From contig NZ_CP006850.1 in the NCBI RefSeq assembly GCF_000523235.1, positions 5,084,001-5,148,000 of the forward strand: a stretch of DNA of 64,000 nucleotides, in the 5' to 3' direction. This stretch comes from Nocardia nova SH22a (GTDB lineage: Bacteria > Actinomycetota > Actinomycetes > Mycobacteriales > Mycobacteriaceae). Shown piece by piece: positions 44,787-53,941 of the stretch. The position numbers were made by a program, and so were the translations under genes. The notes below the pieces were generated by a model. The model did no database searches. It saw only the letters and a list, made by a program, of their open reading frames with translations, and had not been told where the DNA came from. Positions within the stretch are counted from its first letter, which is position 1; every line of letters starts with the position of its first letter.

Positions 44787-46133
44787 CTAAGGTCCGGCAA
44801 CCGGGTTCGTGCAGCTGGCGGGCGGGTCCACGAAGATGCAGAGGGCCGGGGCGCGGGTGGGGCGGTAACCGCCGGGCACACCGCCCGCGGCGACGATCTG
44901 CGAGTAGGTGCCGACGGCATCGGTGGGGCGGCGGGTGAGAGACGGATCGCTGGTCACATCGACGGTAAACAACCCGAATCGCGGTGTGTAGCTACCCCAT
45001 TCGTAGTTGTCGGTGAGGCTCCAATAGTTGTAGCCCATCACGTTCATTCCGTCGGCCTTCGCGCGCTGCAACCAGTAGACGGTGTCGCGGAGATGGTCGC
45101 TGCGGGTGTAGCCGTCGCCCCGGGGCAGGCCGTTCTGGGTGGGCATGCCGTTCTCCACGACGTACAGGGGTTTGCCGGGAAAGCGCCGCGAATAGTGCTG
45201 CAGCGCATAGTAGATCCCCTCGGTGCGCAGCGGCATGTCCCAGATGCGCGGGCCCGGCAGATTCGGCAGCGCCGACCCGGTGGCCCGCCCGATCGCACTG
45301 TAGAGCGACTGCGCCGGATCGAATCCGAAGTAGTAGTCGACGCCCACATAGTCGAGCCGGGCGCCGATCCGGTCGGCCAGCTCGCCGTTGACCTGGTCCT
45401 CGGCACCCGCGACGTAGCCGACGTTGGCGGTCACCTGCGCGCCGGGCTGCCGCTGGTGGATGTAGTCGTAGATGGCGTTGTGCGCGTCGACCACACCGGT
45501 CAGCATCGCGCCCGCATCGGTGCCCGCCTCACGCACCTCGTTCTGGATGTAGGCGACGGGTTCGTTCACCGTGACCCACAACGGATTCCGTGACGAGTAG
45601 CGGTCGACCACGGCGCGCATATTCGCCAGCCAGTCGCCCACCATCCCCGGATTGCGCCAGCCGCCCCGGTCCGCCTCCCAGCCCGGATACACCCAGTGAT
45701 CCAGGGTGATCATCGGCCGCATCCCGGCCCGCACGATGCTGTCGACGACCGAATCGTAGAAACGGAAGGCGTTCTCGTCCCACACGCCCGGCGCGGGCTG
45801 CAGCCGTGCCCATTCGACGCCGACCCGGAACACCTTCATTCCCATGTCGGCGGCCAGCCGGATGTCGGAGTCGTAGCGATCGACGAAGTCGACCGAGTCC
45901 CGCAGTGGCTCGTATCCGGGGTTGCGCGCGATGTACCGGGTCCAATTGCTGTCGGGCGCATGCCCTTCGGACTGGAATCCGGAACTGGCCACACCCCAGA
46001 GGAACCCGGAATCCAGCGGTGAGAGCGCGGCCGCCCGCATCGGCGGTGCGGCCAGAGCCGGAGCGGTGACCGGCAACACCGCCGCTACAGCGACGAATAC
46101 GGCCGACACGTTCCGAAGAAACCGGGATCGCAT
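44787..46133 (-). CDS. Secreted glycoside hydrolase family 1 protein
   Basis: A 448-residue exported enzyme. A signal peptide occupies the first 29 residues (ending PALAAP). The GH1 acid/base motif is NEP at 190-192 and the nucleophile motif ENG at 327-329 (YVVENGMP). The N-terminal FLWGVASSGFQSEG is the GH1 signature. GH1 enzymes hydrolyse beta-glucosides or beta-galactosides; secretion is unusual for the family. ATG at 46133 is chosen because it begins the signal peptide. Confidence 0.88.
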   Translation of the reverse strand: MRSRFLRNVSAVFVAVAAVLPVTAPALAAPPMRAAALSPLDSGFLWGVASSGFQSEGHAPDSNWTRYIARNPGYEPLRDSVDFVDRYDSDIRLAADMGMKVFRVGVEWARLQPAPGVWDENAFRFYDSVVDSIVRAGMRPMITLDHWVYPGWEADRGGWRNPGMVGDWLANMRAVVDRYSSRNPLWVTVNEPVAYIQNEVREAGTDAGAMLTGVVDAHNAIYDYIHQRQPGAQVTANVGYVAGAEDQVNGELADRIGARLDYVGVDYYFGFDPAQSLYSAIGRATGSALPNLPGPRIWDMPLRTEGIYYALQHYSRRFPGKPLYVVENGMPTQNGLPRGDGYTRSDHLRDTVYWLQRAKADGMNVMGYNYWSLTDNYEWGSYTPRFGLFTVDVTSDPSLTRRPTDAVGTYSQIVAAGGVPGGYRPTRAPALCIFVDPPASCTNPVAGP

Positions 46134-46336
46134 CAATTCAGGGTAACCAACACCACCCGGACCGCGTGGGCGATCGGACGGCACAGCGATACGGACACAG
46201 CCACAACAACTTCCGTATCCGACGCTCAGCGACCGGTCAGCATCACGTGAACCGGCAGTATTCGGGCGGGCCACCACGCGCACGGCCCGGCCCGCTCCCG
46301 CGTGGCGGCCGCGGCCCCATCGGGCAGACTGGTCCG

Positions 46337-46900
46337 ATGGCACCTTCCGCCCCGTATCGCCCTACCCCGGCCGATCTGGCCGCCGCGAAGGACCGGACCA
46401 TCCCCGATCTGGTGGTTCCGGATCTGCGGGTTCTGTTCTGCGGAATCAATCCGGGACTGTGGTCGGGCGCGACCGGCCATCATTTCGCCCGGCCCGGAAA
46501 TCGGTTCTGGCCCGCGCTGTTCCGGTCGGGATTCACTCCACGGCAGTTCCGCCCCGACGAGCAGGCCGAACTGATCGCACTCGGGCTGGGGATCACCAAT
46601 GTGGCGGCGCGGACGACCGCGAAGGCCGACGAGTTGACGCCGCAGGAACTGCGCGACGGCGGGCGGGCGCTCACCGAACGAGTGCGCCGCAATCATCCGC
46701 GTGTCCTGGCCGTGCTCGGCCTGGGCGCCTACCGCACCGCCTTCGGACGGCCCAAGACCACCGTCGGGCCCCAGCCCGAAACGGTGGGCGGCACTCGTGT
46801 CTGGGTGCTACCGAATCCGAGCGGTCTCAACGCCCACTACACCCTCGACGCGCTGGCCGCGGAGTTCCGGAAGCTGCGGGAGGCAACGGAATCCGAGTGA
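46337..46900 (+). CDS. mug: Mismatch-specific DNA glycosylase (Mug/TDG family)
   Basis: A 187-residue enzyme that excises uracil or thymine opposite guanine. Motif A reads FCGINPGLWSGATGHHFARP and motif B LPNPSGLNAHY. The asparagine of GINPG is the catalytic residue of this family. Start ATG at 46337 follows a weak upstream SD. It converges with the VWA gene; an 8-bp inverted repeat (46898-46905 with 46954-46961) brackets the two stops. Confidence 0.92.
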   Translation: MAPSAPYRPTPADLAAAKDRTIPDLVVPDLRVLFCGINPGLWSGATGHHFARPGNRFWPALFRSGFTPRQFRPDEQAELIALGLGITNVAARTTAKADELTPQELRDGGRALTERVRRNHPRVLAVLGLGAYRTAFGRPKTTVGPQPETVGGTRVWVLPNPSGLNAHYTLDALAAEFRKLREATESE

Positions 46901-46958
46901 CGCCGATGCGAGGCCGGATTTCGCTTTCCGCGAACCGGAACGACGGACCCGACCGGCG

Positions 46959-48176
46959 TCATCCGATCCGCACGACCCGCGCCCAGTCGGGTGGCCGGGC
47001 CGGAATCCGATCCGGATCGTTCTCGTCCCACGACCGCTGCCTGCCGAACAGGCCCACCACCGTCCGGCAGGACGGCCGCGCGAGCGGCCACGGCGTATGC
47101 CCGTCGGTGAGCACCACGATCACGTCCGGACGGTGCCGCGCGCGCAGCGCTTCGGTGAAGCCCCGGCGCAGATCGGTTCCCCCGCCGCCGATCAGCGCGA
47201 TCCCGTCCGCCTGGCACAGCGGATGCGCGATCCGGGCCGCGGCATCACACGACAGGACGCTGACCAGATCGCGGCGACCGCCCAGAGCGCGGGTGATGGC
47301 GATCGTCTCGAGCAGCGCGCTGCCGAGTTCGGCGTCGCTGACCGAGCCCGAGGTGTCGATGACGACGCTGACCCGCGCCGGTGTGTGCCGCAGGCTCGGC
47401 AGCACCACACCGGGCAGCGCCGCCGACCGCCGCGCGGGCCGTCCGTAGGTGTAATCGTCGCCGACCCCGGACGCGGAGACCGCCGAGCGGATCGCCACGC
47501 GCAGCAGATCGCGCCACACCTGTGGCGGATGCAGCGCCTCCTCCGCCCAGCGCCGCCACGCCCGGGGCGCGCTGCCCGGACAACCGTCGATGCCCTGTGC
47601 CACCCGGAAGCGGACCGCGGCGCATTCCTGATCGCTCAGGCCGTTCGCGCCGTCCGGGCCGAGTTCCCATTCGCGGTCCAGCCCGTCCGCGCCGCTGCCG
47701 CAGTCGAGCCACGCCATTCGCTCGGTGTGATGTCCGAGCCGGAACTGGCGCAGATAGTCCTCCATGAGTTCCCCGCCGGGCAGCCCCAGGGTCGCGGGCA
47801 GAACCGCTCCCCCGGGCTGTACCAGTCCGTCGCCGAACGCGTCGTCGTTGATCTCGGCGTCCGCGGCGATATTCATCCGCAGTCGCTCCGCCGGGCCGGT
47901 CAGATCGTGCTCGCGCGCGAATCGGTCGCTGCGCCCGTGGTGGTCGCGCAGCAGGTGCGAAACCTCGTGCACCAGAATCGAAGCCAGCTCCTCCACGGGC
48001 GTGCGGTCGACGAAGACGGGAGAGACGTAGCAGCGCCAGTACCGGTCCACGCCCATCGTCGGCACCTCGCGCGAGGCGACCGTGTGCAGCGCGTACAGCG
48101 CGGTCGCCAGATACGGTCGCGCCCGCACGGCCAGCAGGCGGGCGGCGCCGATCTTGTCGGTATCCAAGCGCGTCAT
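46959..48176 (-). CDS. DUF2201 metallopeptidase-like / VWA-like protein
   Basis: A 405-residue two-domain protein. The N-terminal half has a zinc-metallopeptidase-like motif HEVSHLLRDHH (HExxH with further His). The C-terminal half is VWA-like with a MIDAS motif VVIDTSGSVSDAE and VVLTDGHTPWP. Such DUF2201 proteins accompany MoxR AAA+ ATPases and probably chaperone or remodel a client complex. ATGA overlap with the MoxR gene (48173-48176). Confidence 0.88.
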   Translation of the reverse strand: MTRLDTDKIGAARLLAVRARPYLATALYALHTVASREVPTMGVDRYWRCYVSPVFVDRTPVEELASILVHEVSHLLRDHHGRSDRFAREHDLTGPAERLRMNIAADAEINDDAFGDGLVQPGGAVLPATLGLPGGELMEDYLRQFRLGHHTERMAWLDCGSGADGLDREWELGPDGANGLSDQECAAVRFRVAQGIDGCPGSAPRAWRRWAEEALHPPQVWRDLLRVAIRSAVSASGVGDDYTYGRPARRSAALPGVVLPSLRHTPARVSVVIDTSGSVSDAELGSALLETIAITRALGGRRDLVSVLSCDAAARIAHPLCQADGIALIGGGGTDLRRGFTEALRARHRPDVIVVLTDGHTPWPLARPSCRTVVGLFGRQRSWDENDPDRIPARPPDWARVVRIG

Positions 48177-49390
48177 CGCCGTGTCCCCGCGGCGACGCGC
48201 TCCGCGGCGCGATCCGCCGTCCGGGACAGCGACACCACTCCGGCGAGTCGTTCGATCGACGCCGGGACCTCCCAGTCGTCGCGGCGCAGGGTGGCCAGGG
48301 TGGTCGCGGGAACGACGACCAGATCCGGCGCTCCGGTCTGCACGGCCCGCACCAGCAGTGCCCAGGCCGCGTCCCAGCGCGGCTTGTCCGTCCGGCGGCG
48401 CACCGCCGCCACCACACCGTCGAGCACGGCCTGGCGCAGATCGCCGCGTTCGGGCAGCTCGGCGGTGCCCGGATCGGCGAGCAGCTCTTCCGGGTCGGGC
48501 AGTTCCATCCGGTCGATGCTGGTGAGCAATTCGAAGCCGGGGCCGTCCCCGACGGTGCCGCGGACCAGGAGCGAGAGCACGTCCCGTCCAGCACCGGCCG
48601 CGGTCGCGAAGGCGATCAACCGCACCGTCATCTCCCAGCTTCGCGGCGACGGCCAGGCACCGCCCCGGCGTGCTTCCCCGCTGGGCAGCCGATGTACGAG
48701 CGTGGGCCGGGCGGCGAGCAGGCCGCAGACCGCGCGGCGCGCGAAATCCACTGCCGCCGGGAACTTTCCGACATCCAGCGCGGGCAGGGTTGCGCGCGGC
48801 CAGACGCCGCCGAGTCCGCGCACGACCACGTCGGGGTCGTGCGTCCAGTTCAGGTGCACGAATCGGTTGGCCAACGGTGGGCTCAGCTCCCAGCCGTCGG
48901 CCGCCGAGGAGCGCGGGTTGGCGGCCGCGACGATCCGGACACCGGCGGGCAGTCGCAGCGCGCCGATCCGGCGTTCCAGGACCAGCCGCAGCAGGGCGGC
49001 CTGCACCGCGGGCGGCGCGGTGGACAGTTCGTCCAGGAACAGCAGCCCCCGGCCGGTCCGCACGAGCCGCACCGCCCAGTCCGGCGGCGCGAGCGGAACA
49101 CCGTGCGCGGCCGGGTCGTCGCCGATCACGGGCAGGCCCGAGAAGTCCGACGGCTCATGCACACTCGCGATCACGGTGGTCAGCGGAAGGTCCAGGGATT
49201 CGGCGAGCTGGGTCAGGGCCGCGGTCTTGCCGATACCCGGCTCACCCCAGAGCAGGACCGGGAGGTCGGCGGCGACGGCCAGGGTCAGGGCCTCGAGCTG
49301 CATGTCGGGGCGCGGTTCGGTGGTCGCCTCGTTCAGCAGGGTCAGTAGTTCGGCGGCGGCGTCGATCTGGGTGGCGGCGTGTTCAGACAT
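48173..49390 (-). CDS. MoxR-type AAA+ ATPase
   Basis: A 405-residue AAA+ protein with Walker A GEPGIGKT, Walker B LLFLDELSTA, sensor 1 AANPR and a C-terminal lid. LPSGEARRGGAWPSPRSWEM resembles sensor 2/arginine regions. It pairs with the overlapping VWA-type gene, the standard MoxR-VWA arrangement, and is preceded by a third gene. The client of this machine is unknown here. Confidence 0.9.
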   Translation of the reverse strand: MSEHAATQIDAAAELLTLLNEATTEPRPDMQLEALTLAVAADLPVLLWGEPGIGKTAALTQLAESLDLPLTTVIASVHEPSDFSGLPVIGDDPAAHGVPLAPPDWAVRLVRTGRGLLFLDELSTAPPAVQAALLRLVLERRIGALRLPAGVRIVAAANPRSSAADGWELSPPLANRFVHLNWTHDPDVVVRGLGGVWPRATLPALDVGKFPAAVDFARRAVCGLLAARPTLVHRLPSGEARRGGAWPSPRSWEMTVRLIAFATAAGAGRDVLSLLVRGTVGDGPGFELLTSIDRMELPDPEELLADPGTAELPERGDLRQAVLDGVVAAVRRRTDKPRWDAAWALLVRAVQTGAPDLVVVPATTLATLRRDDWEVPASIERLAGVVSLSRTADRAAERVAAGTRR

Positions 49391-49423
49391 GTGGGAATCA
49401 CCTTGGGGTTCAGAAGGTTCGGG

Positions 49424-50834
49424 TCAGAAGAGTGCGCTGGATTTGCGCGGTTCCTGTGTCGCGTGCCGGGGATGCGCACGGTGGGCGCGGGCGCGGCGAA
49501 GTGCCGGTGTGAGAGGTGGTGACGGAGTGAGGGATTGCGGCAGCCCGGCCCGGAACTGCCGGTAGACGGTGTCCCGCTGCGCGGCCGCGTCGAGTTCGTC
49601 GCGTAGCGGGCCGTCCCGCAGCCGCGCCTCGGGGCCGAGCAGGCTCTCGACGACGGCCAGCGCCCCGGCGACATCACCGTGGATCAGCCGTTCCCGCACT
49701 CCGGCAAGGCAATCCGGACGCCGGTGCGCCAGATCGATCGCCCGCAGACAAGGCAGTGGCGTGCCGGACAGGGCGGTGAGCAGTTCCTCCCGCCGGATCT
49801 CGTCCGGGCTGTGGTCCAGCGCGGCCAGCACCCCGTTCACCAGTCCGATGCGGTGCTGCTCCCCCCCGGCACCGCACCAGGTGCGGGCCGGCGTCCGAGG
49901 TGTGCGAGTCCACCGCCGGTGCGGCGCCCGGCACGAATGCGGCGGCCACCAGCGGGTGGAGCCGGTCGACGGTGATCGCACCGGCACGCAGCAGCGCCAG
50001 ATCCGGCGGCATCCAGGTCGCCGCGTGCGGCAGGACCGGAAGGGCGGCCGTCGTGGCCCGCGGACAGCTCCGTGCGATGCGCACCACCGGGTCGGTGTCG
50101 CCGCACTCCACAATCACCCGTCGCCGCGCGCCGATCCGCACCAGCACCGGCCCGGGCGGACAGCCGTCGGCATGCAGCAGAAGCTCCGATTCGGCGGCCC
50201 ATCGGTCGACGGCGCAGCCCTGCGCGACCAGCTCCCCGAGCGCGGGCTCGACCTGTTGATCGGTGACTTGCCTTGTCCCGGAACGCATCCGAAGCTCGCC
50301 GCTGCGACGTGCTTCCCAGAGGTGACGATGCAGATCGAGCCGGAAACGGCGATCGGGCCGGGGATGCGGGTGCAGGCCGGTACCGGCCTGCGGACAGGAT
50401 TCGTCCCACAGCGCGAGGCTCATTCGCTGACCGGAGTCCGCCCAGGCGGGTGCGGTCCGGACCACGAGATGCACCGGACTCGCTCTGCCCCAGCGGTTTC
50501 CGTGTTCTGGGCCGTATCGGGACAGCGTTACCGTGAGGCCCGGTCGCAGCAGCCCGTCGGGAGCGACCCTCGGCATGTGCCAGCGCAGCAGATCCGGTGC
50601 GAGATGCAGCAGATCGGCCCGCACCCGGGCGGCGAGTTCCCGGCCACGGGTGCATGCCAGTGCGGGCAGGTCGACATCGACATCGAAACCCGCTGCGGCA
50701 CATGCCCCGGCCCAGTCGCCGACGCTGCGCCGGACGGTGGCGGTCTCGATCATGGACGGCGGCACGGCGTACTCACGCACGCGCTGCCAGAAGGAAATTC
50801 GGGAATCGTCCTCGTTCGTGATCCAAGGGTGCAT
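49424..50834 (-). pseudogene. Third protein of the MoxR-VWA cluster, split by a frameshift
   Basis: Two minus-strand frames together encode about 469 residues, but a run of seven G (49861-49867) carries one base too many. With six G the reading passes from SDAGPHLVRC to EQHRIGLVNGVLAALDHSPD without a break. The rest (DEIRREELLTALSGTPLPCL, GDVAGALAVVESLLG) is helical. ATG at 50834 has AAGGTGAG upstream. I do not recognise a family; it is a likely partner subunit. A sequencing error, real mutation or slippage site are all possible. Confidence 0.7.
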
Positions 50835-50977
50835 CAGCACTCACCTTGTGTGAACGGGACCCCCAATCTTGTTTCGCACTGAGTCGTCATCGCCTCCGAT
50901 GGTAGCGGCCCGGTGCGCGGCATGCCACCCGGGCCCCGATTCGGTTGCGCCGTAATCATCGACGGCCGATGCCGGTG

Positions 50978-51388
50978 CTAGCCGAGCTTGAAGATGTTGG
51001 CCTTACCGGACACCACGATGTCCTTCGCATCGACCAGCGCCACCCGCACCTGCACCGTCTGCCCCTGCGACAACTGCGCGGGCGCGCCATCGGGCCCGGT
51101 CAGCACGACGACGGTGTTCTGCGGTTGCCCATCGCACGTGATCTGCGGCTGAGCGCCCGTCGCCGAGGGGGCGTCGGCATCGGGATCGCCCACCATGACC
51201 TTCACGGCGGTCGTCCCGGAATCGGCGTCGCAGGTGTAATCGACGCCCACATTCGCCGGGCCCACCCCTTTGATGTCGATGGTGTTGGCGGCGAGCGCCG
51301 GACCGGCGGCCGAGACAGCGGCCACCCCCAGCGCGAGCAAGGCGGTCGAGACGAGTGCGGGACGTCGGAACTTCCGGCCGGTCATCAT
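50978..51388 (-). CDS. Small secreted hypothetical protein
   Basis: 136 residues with a clear signal peptide (STALLALGVAAVSAAGPALA, then ANTIDIKG) and AAGGA upstream of the ATG. The mature part, about 100 residues, is beta-rich with two cysteines (DYTCDAD, QITCDGQ), probably forming a disulfide, an Ig-like pattern. Function unknown. Similar small exported proteins are common in Nocardia. Confidence 0.75.
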   Translation of the reverse strand: MMTGRKFRRPALVSTALLALGVAAVSAAGPALAANTIDIKGVGPANVGVDYTCDADSGTTAVKVMVGDPDADAPSATGAQPQITCDGQPQNTVVVLTGPDGAPAQLSQGQTVQVRVALVDAKDIVVSGKANIFKLG

Positions 51389-51618
51389 GGTCTTCGTCCT
51401 TCCTGCCTGGCGGATACGATGCGCGTTGCGAGTTCGTCGGACAGTTGGAAAGGCATCTCGCGGATCGGCGGAGCACGGTCGACTACCCATCGACGGTAGC
51501 ACCGGGCAGTGGCGCCGATCGCCGAAAGAGCAGATCGAAACCCCGGCGAGACCGTCGCGGCAGATCGCCCGCGACAACCGGAATCACCCGGTCGTCGCGG
51601 GGCGACCTGCCGCCTACA

Positions 51619-51843
51619 TCAGTTGCGATACCGGAACAGGATCCGCCCGCGGGTGAGGTCGTAGGGGCTCAACTCGACGAGGACCCGGTCCTGCAGCTGG
51701 ATCTTGATGTAGTTCTTCCGGATCTTGCCGCTGATATGGGCGAGTACCTGGTGGCCGTTGTGGAGTTCCACCGTGAAGGTGGCATTACGCAGGCACTCGA
51801 TGACGGTGCCCTCGATCTCGATTCCCTTCCCGTTGACACTCAT
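51619..51843 (-). CDS. infA: Translation initiation factor IF-1 paralogue
   Basis: A 74-residue OB-fold protein: [37 protein letters not shown] and [20 protein letters not shown] match IF-1. It begins MSVNGKG rather than the usual MAKKDG, and differs at several surface residues. It lies outside a ribosomal-protein operon and its ATG overlaps the stop of an acetyltransferase gene (ATGA, 51840-51843). These features suggest a second, condition-specific IF-1. A main copy elsewhere is assumed but not visible. Confidence 0.9.
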   Translation of the reverse strand: MSVNGKGIEIEGTVIECLRNATFTVELHNGHQVLAHISGKIRKNYIKIQLQDRVLVELSPYDLTRGRILFRYRN

Positions 51844-52613
51844 CGCAGCACCAGTTCCAGATTGCTGTTCACGCAACGGGTTTCGATGCCGTCGAACAGG
51901 GCGACGGCGGCGGCGTTCGATTCGTTCACCTCGACCGCCGCGTGCGCGATCCCGCGCCGATGCAGCGCCTCCAGCGCGTGTGCCAGCAGGGCCCGCCCGA
52001 TGCCGCGGCGCTGCTGATCGGCCCGCACGGCGATCAGCCCGATCCGTGGCAGCCGGGTCACCTGGACGACGCGGATCAGTCCCACGTAGCGGCCGGATCG
52101 CTCCGCCACCGCGTACATCGACGGATCCACGACGGTGTCGTCTCCGCAGCGCGGCCGGATCTCGGCGGGCATCTCCCGCCAGCCGATGCTCGCCTCCACC
52201 TCGTCACGAATCGCTCGATCCGCCTCGCGCAGTGGACCTTCCGCCGCGTGCCCGGCGGCCAGGATCGTCGTGTCCGGCGGCGGAACCACCGCCGCGAGCC
52301 CGGTGACGCGCGGATCGGTCGGCACGAGACATTCCCGTTCCCGGCGCCGGACGGTGAAACCGGAACGGGTCCAACGGGTTACGAGTTCTTTGTCGCCCTC
52401 GTCGACCACTGTGTACAGCGGTCTCGGCAGGGATGTCAGCATGGCGTCGGCCAGGGGGTCGAAGGCGTCGTCGCGCCAGGTGTCGATGCTGAGGAACGGT
52501 CTGCCGTCGGGCCGTGGCGACACCTCGCCCGACCCGATCGGCACACCGAGATGTACTGCCCGCCATCGCGTCTGCGAGACGCGCGTGACGGCAGTGTCGT
52601 GTTCGGAATTCAT
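51840..52613 (-). CDS. GNAT-family N-acetyltransferase
   Basis: A 257-residue protein. The C-terminal GNAT domain has [20 protein letters not shown] followed by [13 protein letters not shown] (acetyl-CoA loop QRRGIG) and [15 protein letters not shown]. The N-terminal 110 residues form a second degenerate domain ([15 protein letters not shown]). ATG at 52613 follows AAAGGGCGAAAGC. It is coupled to an IF-1 paralogue and preceded by a 19-codon leader ORF behind a good promoter, which points to control by translation. Confidence 0.85.
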   Translation of the reverse strand: MNSEHDTAVTRVSQTRWRAVHLGVPIGSGEVSPRPDGRPFLSIDTWRDDAFDPLADAMLTSLPRPLYTVVDEGDKELVTRWTRSGFTVRRRERECLVPTDPRVTGLAAVVPPPDTTILAAGHAAEGPLREADRAIRDEVEASIGWREMPAEIRPRCGDDTVVDPSMYAVAERSGRYVGLIRVVQVTRLPRIGLIAVRADQQRRGIGRALLAHALEALHRRGIAHAAVEVNESNAAAVALFDGIETRCVNSNLELVLR

Positions 52614-52663
52614 GCTTTCGCCCTTTCGGAGCAACCTCGGACTACAGGCGCTCCCGGCGACAG

Positions 52664-52723
52664 CTAGTTCGTTCGCCCAACCGTGACGTCGAGAGGGAGC
52701 TCCCACTTCGATACAACGTTCAT
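52664..52723 (-). CDS. Leader peptide ORF upstream of GNAT-infA
   Basis: ATG at 52723 follows GAGGAGGTGAG, one of the best SD sequences in the window. The ORF encodes MNVVSKWELPLDVTVGRTN and stops at 52664, 50 bases before the acetyltransferase ATG. A self-complementary GGAGC...GCTCC pair lies in the gap. Strong SD, short length and position before translation-related genes are typical of attenuator leaders. The peptide matches nothing I know. Confidence 0.55.
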   Translation of the reverse strand: MNVVSKWELPLDVTVGRTN

Positions 52724-52760
52724 GGGTCTCACCTCCTCGCGTGCGGTCACGGTGCCGATG

Positions 52761-52789
52761 ACTGTACGGACCGTCCTCCGGGCGTGCAA
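52761..52789 (-). promoter_or_regulatory. Promoter of the leader-GNAT-infA unit
   Basis: On the minus strand TTGCAC (52784-52789), a 17-base spacer and TACAGT (52761-52766) give a near-consensus SigA promoter about 38 bases before the leader ATG. Confidence 0.6.
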
Positions 52790-52873
52790 TCGGTTTTTCC
52801 GCGTATCGCCGAATGACGCTGCCGCCGTCGCGGTGCGGGCGGTTGCCCGGGGGCACGGTCGTGCCGCCGACGG

Positions 52874-53941
52874 TCAGGCTCCGCCGTAGCCCGGATCGCG
52901 GCCGCCGGTCGTCGCGACCTGGGCGGACGCTGGTTTCCATCCCAGCTCCGGAGCGATCAATTCCACCGTGTCGTGCAGGATCTGCTCGTAGTCCGCGCGG
53001 TGGAATTCGTAGGGCAGTTCCAGGCGTAGTTCGCTGGTCTCGGCGAGGACCGGATCGGCGTGCAATCGTTCGAGGATCTGTTCGGCGGTGCCGACGACGT
53101 CGGGGGCGAACAGCACCCGCCGCTCGCCCTGCGGGCCGAGGGTGCGTTCGTGGCGGCCGGCGGCGTAGGCCCGATATCGTTCGCGAGTCGCGCGGTCGGC
53201 GCTGTCGAACGGGACGATCACCCGGCCGATCGCGACGCGCGCCGGGCGGGACCGGTCGATCCGCTCGCGGTAGTCGCTGAGCAGGCTCAGTTGCGCGGTC
53301 GTGAAATCGTCACTGCGATCGCCGAATACGATGTTGCCTGTCAGGAGATTCAGGCCGTTGTCCGCGGCCCAGCGCACCGACCGCGCACTGCCGCCGCCGT
53401 ACCAGACGCGGTCGGCGAGGCCGGGGCTGTGCGGTTGCAGCCGGGGCCGCTGAGTGTTGCCGGGCGAGTGGATGACGGTGTCGGCGTCCCCGAGGTAGTG
53501 CCCGCGCAGGTTCTCGATCAGCCGGGCCACCCGGCCGTAGGACAGGTCGAAGCCGCGCCAGTCACCGTCGAACACCAGATCGCCGATCAGGTCCGCGTGG
53601 GGCGGCGTGCCCGCGCTGAAGCCCGGCTGCAGGCGGCCCTGCGACAGCACATCGGCCAGCGACAGATCCTCGGCCAGCCGGAACGGACTCTCGTAGCCGA
53701 TCGGAATGACCGCCGAGCCCAGCTCCACCCGGCTCGTGCGCTGAGCAGCCGCGGCCAGGAACACCGCCGCCGAGCCGACACCGTGTTCGAGATGCCGCTG
53801 CCGAATCCACGCGCCGTCGAACCCCAGGCGCTCGCCGTATTCGAACAGTTGCAACGTGTCCTCGAGGCCGGTGTACGGATCGTCGTCGAGGTAGTTGCCC
53901 GGAGTCAGGAATGCCAGCGAACTGATCCGCAGCGTACTCAT
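52874..53941 (-). CDS. LLM-class flavin-dependent oxidoreductase
   Basis: A 355-residue luciferase-like monooxygenase. Typical segments are FEYGERLGFDGAWIRQRHLE, GVGSAAVFLAAAAQRTSRVE, GSAVIPIGYESPFRLAEDLS and YGGGSARSVRWAADNGLNLL. Such enzymes use FMNH2 or F420H2. ATG at 53941 overlaps the TGA of the DUF1684 gene (53938-53941), so the two are co-translated and may act on the same substrate. Confidence 0.88.
   Translation of the reverse strand: MSTLRISSLAFLTPGNYLDDDPYTGLEDTLQLFEYGERLGFDGAWIRQRHLEHGVGSAAVFLAAAAQRTSRVELGSAVIPIGYESPFRLAEDLSLADVLSQGRLQPGFSAGTPPHADLIGDLVFDGDWRGFDLSYGRVARLIENLRGHYLGDADTVIHSPGNTQRPRLQPHSPGLADRVWYGGGSARSVRWAADNGLNLLTGNIVFGDRSDDFTTAQLSLLSDYRERIDRSRPARVAIGRVIVPFDSADRATRERYRAYAAGRHERTLGPQGERRVLFAPDVVGTAEQILERLHADPVLAETSELRLELPYEFHRADYEQILHDTVELIAPELGWKPASAQVATTGGRDPGYGGA

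Noticed and set aside
46898..46961. Long-range inverted repeat between Mug and VWA stops as a strong terminator
   Set aside because: Only 8 bp pair across a 48-base loop and the arms include the stop codons themselves, so it was kept as a remark only.
46701..49565. A 954-codon plus-strand open frame over the MoxR/VWA genes
   Set aside because: The encoded sequence is Arg/Ser/Pro-rich low complexity with no family resemblance and lies antisense to well-supported genes.
49674..50840. The third MoxR-cluster gene as a complete 388-residue protein
   Set aside because: After the G7 tract the sequence turns into Arg/Gly/Pro-rich shadow, while the next frame continues a sensible helical protein. 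A frameshift is the better reading.
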